37,231 nt of DNA from Planctomycetota bacterium (lineage in GTDB: Bacteria; Planctomycetota; Uabimicrobiia; Uabimicrobiales; Uabimicrobiaceae): contig JAJDCR010000103.1 in the NCBI GenBank assembly GCA_029260735.1, positions 1 through 37,231 on the forward strand, read 5' to 3'. The first letter of the stretch is position 1. Each line of letters starts with the position of its first letter. The notes under the pieces are model-generated. The model had not been told where the DNA came from. It made no database searches and saw only the letters and a program-made list of their open reading frames with translations. Below are positions 17,220 through 24,159 of the stretch, piece after piece. The position numbers and the translations under genes are program-made.

Positions 17220-17617
17220 TTTGATTTAGAGAGGATGTATTCTGTTGGGGTTAATTGTGTACGGGGTTTACCAAATAAAAAAGGCAGTTTCCATTGAGGA
17301 GTTTGCTTCTTTGGGTTAGATTTCTAAATTATAGGCCGAAGGTGTTTTCCATCAAAAAGAGACTTGGCTGAAATGATTTTCACTTTCGTTACTCGTCACT
17401 CCAACCAATGAACTATTTATAGTTAATGACAGAGAAAAATGTCATTTATAGACTTGCCTTCTCTAACCCATCTTTCAGTTTTAACACTTCCTCCATCGAC
17501 TACAACCTCTTTGCCATTTAAAATTCCAAAAACTCTCTTTGATGGTTCGATGGATTGATGGAACTCGGTTTTGTGCTGAACACGATGAGTACATATGTTC
17601 TTCCCTGGGCTTGGTTT

Positions 17618-17666
17618 TCCTAGGACTTCATCCTAGGCTGGGTTGTGTTGTCCTTTCAGGACAAAG
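17618..17666 (-). repeat. 49-bp two-hairpin REP-like repeat, copy 2
   Basis: This is the inverted copy of 14425-14473 with one difference, which changes one stem pair to a G-T pairing. It lies inside the DNA that replaced the interior of the broken Rpn-type copy. Confidence 0.65.
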
Positions 17667-17791
17667 AATTTTTTTTTGGTCTATCTTAACATGGAGAAAG
17701 AGAAGTTTGGTTTTGTAGTGTAAATCCCTCCAATTATTCATTGAAAGCTCGGAGTGATTAAAATTTTAGATTTTTTATGCCTTTTGCTCGG

Positions 17792-17828
17792 GGTGAGGTT
17801 TTGGTGAAAACGAAAGATTGCAACCGAG
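17792..17828 (+). repeat. 37-bp hairpin repeat, copy 2
   Basis: The copy has the stem GTTTT-ggtg-AAAAC (17798-17811) where copy 1 has GTTTC-ggtg-GAAAC, so the base pair is kept by two matching changes. It ends exactly where homology to the Rpn gene resumes (17827). Confidence 0.6.
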
Positions 17829-18130
17829 GCTCGTATCCACAAACATCGACAATCTTGCCGGTATGGATTCCCAAAACATCTAGCGTTTCCCCTGTGAAAA
17901 CTTTGATCATCCACTTGAATATGATGTCGAAGTTTTGCTTATAGTTGATCCCATCTTTGCCGCCAATACCCATATTCTTTTACGCCTTTCTGCTTCATTT
18001 TGTTTGCTGTTTGTGAGAACTTTTGAAAATACCATAGCATGAATTTTTTAGGAAGGGAACTGCAAAGCTTGGGCCATAAATGTTATTTTGGATGATGAAA
18101 GAAAATACTTTGTGGGAGACCTCTTTCCCT

Positions 18131-18155
18131 TCGAGATCCACGAAATGGATCTCGA
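18131..18155. repeat. 10-bp perfect hairpin downstream of viperin
   Basis: TCGAGATCCA and TGGATCTCGA enclose the loop CGAAA. It lies 34 bp beyond the viperin stop codon. No T-run follows on the minus strand, so it is at best a factor-dependent or processing hairpin; it resembles the GAA-loop palindromes nearby. Confidence 0.5.
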
Positions 18156-18188
18156 CTAGGATCTTTTACCCTTTGGTAGCTGATTCCC

Positions 18189-19061
18189 CTAGTAATCGTA
18201 GAAACCACCCCGGCTCAAAAACTTTTCTTCCGAAAAGCCAACCTGTTCTAGAGCCTCCTCTACTCCAGTATCAAGAATAGAACCACTCAGCTTGTAAACA
18301 TTATCGGTGTTTTGAAAAAATCTTCCTTGGGGGTCTACCATGACATAGGACTCTGTCATGGCATCGTTATCTTCAGGAGCCAGGATAATATTTTTCTCTT
18401 GCAGGTGGCGATGACGTTCGACAAAGGAAAGAAACTGCTCGCGAGTAATGGCTAGAGAGGGATAAAAGACATCATTCTCTCCGTTTATCAAGAGAACTTG
18501 GAATATTTTCCAACGTTCGATTCCACTATTTAAAACAAATTGGCTCATGTCTTCTTGCCAGTTGAGTTTTGTAATAACCGAGTTTAACTTAGTACGAATT
18601 TGATGATCGTGAGTTTCGTTAAAGTTTTTTATCAACTCAAATGCTTGGAAAGTTTGTTTCACCTGCTCCCCTTTTCCTCTACCCAACTCCTTTTGGACAT
18701 CTTCCTTTGCACTATCACAACTAATGGCAATCCAATCTAAAAATACACCATAGGAATCTAACCATTTCTTGTCCAAAAGAGTGCCGTTGGTGACAATCGA
18801 AGTCTTTAGTTTTAGACTATGAGCGTATTGGATCAACTCGCCCAAGTGAGGTTGCAAAAAAGGTTCTCCGCCCGCAAAGTTTAGCTTAATACAGCCTGCT
18901 TCTTTTAGCTTTTTGATGATACTATAGAGCATTTCCAGAGAGAGCAAGTCTTTTCGTCTTACGTTATGGAAATGGGCGTAGCAGAACTTACAGCGGAGAT
19001 TGCAGTTTTTAACCAAATGAAAATTGACTGTGTAAATGGATTGTGTAGCCGTTTGTTTCAT
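18189..19061 (-). CDS. Prokaryotic viperin (radical SAM ddhNTP synthase family)
   Basis: The 290-residue protein matches viperins along its whole core. The radical SAM cluster is C20-x3-C24-x2-C27 in CNLRCKFCY. NFAGGEPFL (61-69), SIVTNGT (88-94) and IAISCDS (111-117) follow. Then come KLNSVI (158-163), RWKIFQVL (183-190), APEDNDAM (228-235), SYVMVDPQGRFFQN (238-251), SILDTGVEEA (261-270) and FLSRGGFYDY (281-290). The amphipathic membrane helix of animal viperin is absent, as in prokaryotic ones. Viperins convert CTP, GTP or UTP to chain-terminating 3'-deoxy-3',4'-didehydro nucleotides that block phage transcription; the substrate here cannot be read. AAGGAG lies six bases before the ATG. No nucleotide kinase gene is adjacent. 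MoaA-like radical SAM proteins lack this C-terminal motif set. Confidence 0.92.
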   Translation of the reverse strand: MKQTATQSIYTVNFHLVKNCNLRCKFCYAHFHNVRRKDLLSLEMLYSIIKKLKEAGCIKLNFAGGEPFLQPHLGELIQYAHSLKLKTSIVTNGTLLDKKWLDSYGVFLDWIAISCDSAKEDVQKELGRGKGEQVKQTFQAFELIKNFNETHDHQIRTKLNSVITKLNWQEDMSQFVLNSGIERWKIFQVLLINGENDVFYPSLAITREQFLSFVERHRHLQEKNIILAPEDNDAMTESYVMVDPQGRFFQNTDNVYKLSGSILDTGVEEALEQVGFSEEKFLSRGGFYDY

Positions 19062-19395
19062 GAAAAGCTCCTTAGTTGTTCTAATGATTTATTGGTTTTT
19101 TGAATCCCACCGGGGTAATACTCTTTTTTATCCAATGAGATATTTCCGCTTTCTCTTGATGTCCCTGAATCCCTCTTTGTTTTTGTAAACGGTAGAAAAA
19201 ATATATAGTTTTGTCATTGAACAAAGAAAATAGTTACTCAAAGGCTCTAGCGTAATTTTCCTATTAACCAATAGTAGCGAAGAGGTTGATTGATTTGTTT
19301 TACTTAACTTCTTCCCAAAACACATATCTTTCTCAAAACACTTTTGGACTTGCTTTTAACCAAAGTTTCAATCCTGTAAAATAAAGGAAAGTAGC
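19062..19395. other. Gene-free divergent region between viperin and ORF6C gene
   Basis: This AT-rich stretch separates two divergently transcribed genes and must hold both promoters if they have separate ones. I see ribosome sites at both ends (AAGGAG for viperin, AAAGGAAAG for the other gene). I see no convincing -35/-10 pair, no strong dyad and no supported reading frame. Confidence 0.5.
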
Positions 19396-20217
19396 ATGAA
19401 TGAACTCGCATTAACAGAAAGCTTTTCTTTGCGACAAGAATTTTGTAAAGATGAGAATTTATCCGTTTTAGAGAAAGTAGGAGAGCTTATTCTTTTACAA
19501 GGAGGTGAGTTTGGAACCATAAAACAAGTGGCCGATTTTTACAAAGTCCCCATCGAAACGATTAAAACAGTAGTGCGGAGACATAATAGAGAAATCCGCA
19601 AAGATGGTTATAAGGTAATACAAGCTAAGGGGTTCGAAAAGTTTCATAATGAAACTTTAGAAATTCCGAATCGCGGATTAGCCATTTTTCCAAGACGAGC
19701 CATTTTAAGAATAGGTTGCTTATTGAGAGATTCTCCCATAGCTCAGCAAGTACGTTCCTATCTTCTCAATATTGAAGAAAATCTTACTCCCCAAAGTGAA
19801 CAAACTCTAAAATACTTAGTCGACCAGCTAGACCAACACGCCGTCCAACTTATTGAAAACGCTGATGGCTTAAAAAGCCAAGCCGAACAACTTCATTCCC
19901 AAACAAGAATGATCAAAGCCATTGTGGATGAAATCTATCTCAATCGCAACCGTATTGGTAATGCAGAAAATAAAATTCAAGAACACGATCATCGAATTCT
20001 TGCCCTAGAAAAACTTTCCGAAGAACCCCAAGAAAAAGATCCGTATATCATCTCAGAGCAAATCGCTATTCTTAAGGAAAGAGTTAAAGTAAAGGGAAAT
20101 CCCTGTCGTATTTGGAGTAAACTGAAGTCACATTTTGGCATCACCCGCTATATCTTTTTGCCTAGAGATCGATTTCGAGAAGCTTTAGATTGGTTGGAGA
20201 GCCATTCTTTTGAATAA
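19396..20217 (+). CDS. ORF6C-domain phage regulator-like protein
   Basis: The 273-residue protein has an N-terminal helix-turn-helix-like block (FGTIKQVADFYKVPIETIKT) followed by VVRRHNREIRKDGYKVI. A segment LLRDSPIAQQVRSYLLNIEE is usual in phage ORF6N/antirepressor-like proteins. A long coil contains MIKAIVDEIYLNRNRI, and a C-terminal ORF6C-like domain contains IWSKLKSHFGITRYIFLPR and FREALDWLE. It is a paralogue of the 15860-16723 gene in the coil and tail, with a different N-terminus. AAAGGAAAG lies upstream of the ATG. It is divergent from viperin. It may control expression of the island or respond to prophage; this is inferred. Confidence 0.7.
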   Translation: MNELALTESFSLRQEFCKDENLSVLEKVGELILLQGGEFGTIKQVADFYKVPIETIKTVVRRHNREIRKDGYKVIQAKGFEKFHNETLEIPNRGLAIFPRRAILRIGCLLRDSPIAQQVRSYLLNIEENLTPQSEQTLKYLVDQLDQHAVQLIENADGLKSQAEQLHSQTRMIKAIVDEIYLNRNRIGNAENKIQEHDHRILALEKLSEEPQEKDPYIISEQIAILKERVKVKGNPCRIWSKLKSHFGITRYIFLPRDRFREALDWLESHSFE

Positions 20218-20267
20218 GAGGTAGTGAATACGAATTATTTTTAGTGGTTCAGTAAGGAGTTACTGTT

Positions 20268-20560
20268 ATGAAGTTTTTTTCTTTTTTAATGCTATGTGTT
20301 TTTTGGGTTTGTCTTTTTTTTGGGGACAGTCGGGAGTAGAAGTATTCGTTAAGAAACGCTTGAATGAGCTTGCTGAGCAATCTTTTTTTAGGGTAGAGTA
20401 TGAAGAAAACCGGGAGCGGATTGATAAGTTTATTGCTAGTAATTACGAGAGGTATATTGATTATGAAAACTCTCGTTTAATGCCGGTGCTATTTCTTCGG
20501 GATCTTCGAGAAGAGATGGGGTTTTCTCGTGAATATCAAGAGGGTTGGTTCTTGGGATGA
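20268..20560 (+). pseudogene. Frameshifted small secreted protein gene
   Basis: An ATG at 20268 with AAGGAG eight bases upstream opens a signal peptide (MKFFSFLMLCVFWVCLFFG), but that frame stops after 24 codons. The frame one base back continues through a run of eight T (about 20314-20321) into QSGVEVFVKKRLNELAEQ and on to WFLG, stop at 20560. A one-base change in the T-run would join them into a secreted protein of about 95 residues. It is either a recent frameshift or a slippage-expressed gene. The mature part is charged and helical (EENRERIDKFIASNYERYID). The family is not recognised. Confidence 0.5.
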
Positions 20561-20670
20561 GTTTTTCTTTTGAGATTCTAGACTTTTTGTCTACTGAAAA
20601 AACAGGGACGGCTTTTATTCATGGTTTTGTTAAGCGTGGTTTGATGCATTTCGATGAAAACTGGCAGTAA
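20557..20670 (+). CDS. Possible 37-residue ORF overlapping the frameshifted gene
   Basis: The ATG overlaps the upstream stop as ATGA. The frame encodes a 37-residue peptide (MSFSFEILDFLSTEKTGTAF, then about 17 more residues ending DENWQ). It could be a coupled small gene or the original C-terminus of the broken one. No family is recognised and coding status is uncertain. Confidence 0.3.
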   Translation: MSFSFEILDFLSTEKTGTAFIHGFVKRGLMHFDENWQ

Positions 20671-20709
20671 AAAAAACTGGCTATTGGGAATTAATAGAGC
20701 GAATGTGAG

Positions 20710-20761
20710 TTTTTTATTTTCTATGTTTAAACATAGAAGCCTAAAAATAGAAAATAAAAAA
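20710..20761. repeat. 15-bp perfect inverted repeat with nested palindrome
   Basis: TTTTTTATTTTCTAT (20710-20724) is exactly inverted at 20747-20761. The 16-bp palindrome CTATGTTTAAACATAG (20721-20736) overlaps the left arm, so two alternative hairpins compete. The DNA is very AT-rich. Confidence 0.55.
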
Positions 20762-20774
20762 AAACAGTAAAAAC

Positions 20775-21050
20775 GGATGATCCAAGCCATTTTAAAACAT
20801 AGAAAACTGTTTTTAAACATAAAACATAAAGAAAGCTAGTAAAATCAAAGGATACAGAGCTTTTGAAGAGCATAAAAAATTATTTTCAAACATAAAGATT
20901 AAAGAAAGCTAGAAAAATCAGCCGATGCAGGTCATTTTAAAACATAGAAAATTATGTTTTGACATAGAAATTTAAAAGTAAGACTAAAAGCTATGCAGGA
21001 GTACGTGCGATATAAAACGTTTTTTCAATATGAAACCTATGGCAAATGAA
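20775..21050. repeat. Degenerate tandem repeat, unit about 68-75 bp
   Basis: Units begin near 20775, 20850, 20923 and 20991. They share, in order, a GAT(A/G)CAG-like start, TTTTAAAACATAGAAAA or a close variant, and AAAGAAAGCTAGAAAAATCA or a variant. A stray piece, AAGATTAAAAGCTATTC, recurs at about 21242-21258. Spacing is not a multiple of three throughout, so it is not a coding repeat. Confidence 0.5.
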
Positions 21051-21060
21051 TGTGCCTTAA

Positions 21061-21237
21061 TACCATCAGGAGCCAATCACAACCCCTGCTCGGCAGGAGC
21101 CTCGCCCTCCAGGGAACATTGTGCTTCGAACGGTTTTTGATCATCTTTTTCAAAAATGGTTTCAGTCAAACCTCGCCATTTCTCACATTGCTTTATCTAG
21201 AACATTGGCCGAAGATGTGATCACCTCTGAAATTTAA
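21061..21237 (+). pseudogene. Possible gene remnant without a start codon
   Basis: A frame of 58 codons runs from just after a stop at 21058-21060 to TAA at 21235-21237. It reads protein-like (PPGNIVLRTVFDHLFQKWFQ, then SNLAISHIALSRTLAEDVI) and is richer in G and C than its surroundings. There is no start codon at its beginning. It may be a C-terminal fragment of a lost gene; no family is recognised. Confidence 0.25.
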
Positions 21238-21382
21238 AGGCAAGATTAAAAGCTATTCTTTTCTACCCAATAAGATAAGTTCTTACCTCAATGGAAAACG
21301 CTCTAGACAAAAGATCAAAAAAAAGTAAGATAATCGTCAGAAAATTGTTTTTTGAGTCTGTTTTTTAGGAAAGGTTAAAATT

Positions 21383-22303
21383 ATGAAATATTTACTCTTA
21401 TTGTTTTTAATTTTTCAGGTAGTTGTGGTCGCGCAAACAAGAAAAGAACTTACGGAAGAAGAAAAGCAAAAAATAAATGTAGCGCGTACATTACAAGCAG
21501 AAGCTGAAATTAAAACGCTCAACGAGGCATTACGGATGTATGGTATGGATTATGGTATTTATCCTCCTTCGGGTAAGGGCTACAGCGATACTGCTCTTGT
21601 CATTCATTTGGATGGTGATGAAAAAAATGGCGGGCCAGAAATAAAATACTTTCCCTTTTCGAAGGAAAGGGTAAAAGAAAATGTCTTTTTAGATCCTTGG
21701 GGGCATCCTTATTATTATAGAAATCTCGCTGAGGGTGAGAAGGAAAAGAAGAAAAAGAAAACAGATGATCCACGCACTGCGGTGATCTTTCCTTGGGGAT
21801 TTCAAATTTACTCTATGGGATTTGATCATAAAGACACAAAAACCTGGATTACCAACTACTATACACCTAAATTACCGGAGAGTAAAAAAGAAGCATGGTT
21901 ATATTGTGTTAATAATTTACAGCAGCTAGGAAAGCTTTGTATGCTCTACCAAATGGAATACGGAAGAAGCATTCGGTATCCTAAAAGTTTTCAAGAGCTA
22001 TATGAAGTAAAGCTTGCAGAAAAAGATGTTTTCCTTTGCTCAAAGCTCCCTGCGCCAAAAGAAAATGAATTTCGTTGCGACTACTCTTACTTTTTTGATA
22101 TAGCTCTCGGATTTAATGTAAACTCTTCAACAACAATATTGGGATACTCTCCTCATTATGAAAACTTTGTTGTTGTGCTTTTTCTAGATGCTCATGTCGA
22201 GAAAATGCCCAAAAAAGAGTTTATGAAAATTTTTGAAAAACAGGGGGCAAAGCTTAAGAGTGGTGGAGTGAAGTTTTCTTTTGAGAAAGGAATTATTCGA
22301 TAA
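21383..22303 (+). CDS. Secreted GspG-like (pseudopilin C-domain) protein
   Basis: The 306-residue protein starts with a plain signal peptide (residues 1-18, ending VVVAQ) rather than a type IV prepilin leader. A segment like the globular part of type II secretion pseudopilin GspG follows: AEIKTLNEALRMYGMDYGIY and later DPWGHPYYYRNLAEG. A Lys-rich loop (EKEKKKKKTDD) comes next, then a second unit of similar style (LYCVNNLQQLGKLCMLYQME) ending in an H-x-type DAHVEKMPKKEF segment seen in planctomycete prepilin-like proteins. AGGAAAGG lies before the ATG. No secretion genes are near it, so a free-standing structural role is inferred. Confidence 0.6.
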   Translation: MKYLLLLFLIFQVVVVAQTRKELTEEEKQKINVARTLQAEAEIKTLNEALRMYGMDYGIYPPSGKGYSDTALVIHLDGDEKNGGPEIKYFPFSKERVKENVFLDPWGHPYYYRNLAEGEKEKKKKKTDDPRTAVIFPWGFQIYSMGFDHKDTKTWITNYYTPKLPESKKEAWLYCVNNLQQLGKLCMLYQMEYGRSIRYPKSFQELYEVKLAEKDVFLCSKLPAPKENEFRCDYSYFFDIALGFNVNSSTTILGYSPHYENFVVVLFLDAHVEKMPKKEFMKIFEKQGAKLKSGGVKFSFEKGIIR

Positions 22304-22407
22304 TTTCTCTCGCTATTTTCCCTCTAGTTCAAGCTCTTACTTTTATACACAATATTTAACTTCTTGATATGATTAAGCCAGGTTATGGAATACGTAGCTA
22401 AAAACAT

Positions 22408-22484
22408 AATAAAAAAGCCTCCCATTTCTCCTTTTCCATTTTTATCGGAAGGTTCATCAAGGAGAAATGGGAGGCTTTTTTATT
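22408..22484. terminator. 26-bp perfect inverted repeat, bidirectional terminator
   Basis: The arms 22408-22433 and 22459-22484 are perfect complements and end in an A-run on the left and a T-run on the right, so each strand gets a stem with a GC-rich centre (GCCTCCC/GGGAGGC) followed by U residues. The 25-nt loop contains a TTCC/GGAA minor stem. It sits between two convergent genes. Confidence 0.85.
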
Positions 22485-22523
22485 TATTCCCATCCAGAGA
22501 TCGAGTAAAAAGGCTAATGGCAC

Positions 22524-23249
22524 TTAAGCTCTTCGTAAGCGGTAGCAAACTAGAAGACAAAGGTTGAGCAAAAGAAAAGTAGAGGGTTCTGGCACAGTGG
22601 TGGTAGCATCTAGGGTAAACTCTGTTAAAACAAAGTTCCCATTGAAGGCTCTACCAGGGCCATTTGTGGCCAGGCTGGGGTCTTCTAAAACTTCTAGTCG
22701 AACGCCGGTTATGTTCGAGAATGAACCGTTGTATTGAACTGTGTAAACTGTGTTGGTCGGGTTATTTCCACCGACGAGTATTCTGTTATTGCTGACAGAA
22801 AATGTTTCTCCTCCGGTGCCACTGAAGATGGGGTTGGTCAACTCTGTCCAGTTAGCGATAACATCTCCGCCATTTCCTAAGCCGTCTGCAAATTCAGTGC
22901 GAAGGTCACTGGTGACAGACAATCGAAAATGACCAATGTTATGTTGGGAGGCGGCACTTAAATGGGACAACTGAAAAACGAGTTGTGTGGCATTTACGTT
23001 GGTTGCTGTTTCCCAAACGGCAATTTGGGCAGAGGTACTAAATTCTCCGGTAAAATCTCCAATTGCCCAACCACCGCTAGAAGGATCGTCGACGGAACCA
23101 GCGGGCGAATTGTCTCCTGAAGTAGCTACGGTTTGAGTGAAAGTCCCTGTTCCTTGTTGAAAAGTAATCGGAGCGGAGAATATTTGGCCCGTGGAAAAAG
23201 CTAAAAACAAAAATGTTATAACTAAACGGGAAATAGTATTCTTATTCAT
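22524..23249 (-). CDS. PEP-CTERM sorting-domain protein
   Basis: The start is the ATG at 23247-23249 with GGAG six bases upstream; an ATG 12 bp earlier is itself part of that ribosome site. The 241-residue product has a signal peptide (residues 1-26, ending GQIFSA). A Ser/Thr/Asn/Gly-rich beta domain with few charges follows. At the C-terminus is a PEP-CTERM tag: VPEPSTFLLLN, a hydrophobic stretch and RLRRA. Such proteins are exported and processed by an exosortase at the cell surface. No exosortase gene is in the window. The middle domain is not recognised. Confidence 0.85.
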   Translation of the reverse strand: MNKNTISRLVITFLFLAFSTGQIFSAPITFQQGTGTFTQTVATSGDNSPAGSVDDPSSGGWAIGDFTGEFSTSAQIAVWETATNVNATQLVFQLSHLSAASQHNIGHFRLSVTSDLRTEFADGLGNGGDVIANWTELTNPIFSGTGGETFSVSNNRILVGGNNPTNTVYTVQYNGSFSNITGVRLEVLEDPSLATNGPGRAFNGNFVLTEFTLDATTTVPEPSTFLLLNLCLLVCYRLRRA

Positions 23250-23348
23250 GGAGTTCTCCATAATGGTTGAAAAAATTAAATCTGAAGCTTAGATAGAGTA
23301 TACCGAATAGTCACCTAATATGCGAACTAAATTGCGGAGAGAATTTTC

Positions 23349-23978
23349 TTATTTTGCTAACTTTTCTTTGGGCGAATCTGTTTTTGGTTTTAGCTGCATC
23401 GGGCCACAATTTTCAGGATACTTGGGAGTGACGTCTTTGTAATGCTCGCAAAGAATGGCCATGTCGGATTCAATATCACCAGAGGGAACAATAACCGATT
23501 TGAAACCACAAGCTTTTCGCTTATAGTCAAAAAAAGCTAGGATAATGGGAACTTTTGCTTGTAAAGCGATATAATAAAAGCCCGTTTTCCAATATTCGGA
23601 TCGTTTTCTTGTTCCTTCAGGAGCAATGCAGAGAAAGAGTTCGTCTTTTTTCTGAAAGGCTTCGGCCATCTGATCGACAAAATTGTGGCGCGATTTCCGA
23701 TCAACGGGAATTCCTCCAATAAAACGCATAAAGTAACCAAAAGGAGGGGTAAAAAGAGACTTTTTTCCTATCCAGGAAATTTGTATTCCATGATAGAAAG
23801 CTACTCCAAAAGATAGGATAAAATCCCAGTTTGTCGTATGGGGAGCTCCAATGACAACAAGCTTGGGTTCTGAAGGAACTTCTCCTTCGACTTTCCAGCC
23901 GCATAACCATAAAATTGCTCTTCCCAAGCACATTTTAATTTTACTCTGTTTAAAAACTTTTTCAGAAGACTTTTTCAT
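23349..23978 (-). CDS. PlsC-like lysophospholipid acyltransferase
   Basis: From the ATG at 23976-23978 the product has 209 residues. The acyltransferase motifs are present: block I H47-TTNW-D52 in APHTTNWDF (the HxxxxD pair), block II-like GGIPVDR, and block III APEGTR (119-124). The family transfers acyl groups to lysophospholipids or glycerol-3-phosphate at the inner membrane. A TTG start 10 codons upstream is possible. It is divergent from the endonuclease/exonuclease/phosphatase gene. The DUF374 acyltransferase 1.1 kb away belongs to a related fold, so this stretch may serve membrane lipid or lipid A modification; the acceptor is unknown. Confidence 0.8.
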   Translation of the reverse strand: MKKSSEKVFKQSKIKMCLGRAILWLCGWKVEGEVPSEPKLVVIGAPHTTNWDFILSFGVAFYHGIQISWIGKKSLFTPPFGYFMRFIGGIPVDRKSRHNFVDQMAEAFQKKDELFLCIAPEGTRKRSEYWKTGFYYIALQAKVPIILAFFDYKRKACGFKSVIVPSGDIESDMAILCEHYKDVTPKYPENCGPMQLKPKTDSPKEKLAK

Positions 23979-24159
23979 CGGGAACTTTCTATTGGCAATA
24001 ATTGACAAAAACTACTTTTTGTTCTATGATTTTAAATTAGGGTGTGTCACCTTAAGTTTTGTTTAATGAAGAGTTCTTATTTTAACAAAATAAGGACAAA
24101 AATCAATTGAGAATGAGCGCTTATAATCACAATCTCGTGCATAATTTCGGGAGAGAAAT

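Larger units (their letters stand above)
17387..18024 (-). pseudogene. Broken second copy of the Rpn-type nuclease gene
   Basis: The 3' end and downstream DNA of the 14790-15641 gene are repeated at 17387-17499 (113 bp, about 6 differences from 14731-14843). The 5' end and leader are repeated at 17827-18024, nearly identical to 15495-15689 over the coding part (2 differences in about 166 bp). The 651-bp interior is missing and is replaced by 327 bp of unrelated DNA holding the 49-bp and 37-bp repeats. Only the first 49 codons remain, followed by foreign codons to a stop at 17758. The near-identity shows that the duplication is recent. Confidence 0.85.

Noticed and set aside
18189..19061. MoaA-like or quorum-peptide radical SAM enzyme instead of viperin
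   Set aside because: The C-terminal motifs EDNDAM, YVMVDPQGRFFQN, SILDTGV and SRGGFY are viperin-specific, and there is no second Fe-S motif or precursor peptide gene.
20578..20820. An 80-codon minus-strand frame rich in Phe and Leu
   Set aside because: It lies across the AT-rich inverted repeat, has no ribosome site or family resemblance, and its composition follows the T- and A-runs.
24108..24127. Promoter TTGAGA with TATAAT before the EEP gene
   Set aside because: The spacing is only 9 bp, far from the 16-18 bp needed.
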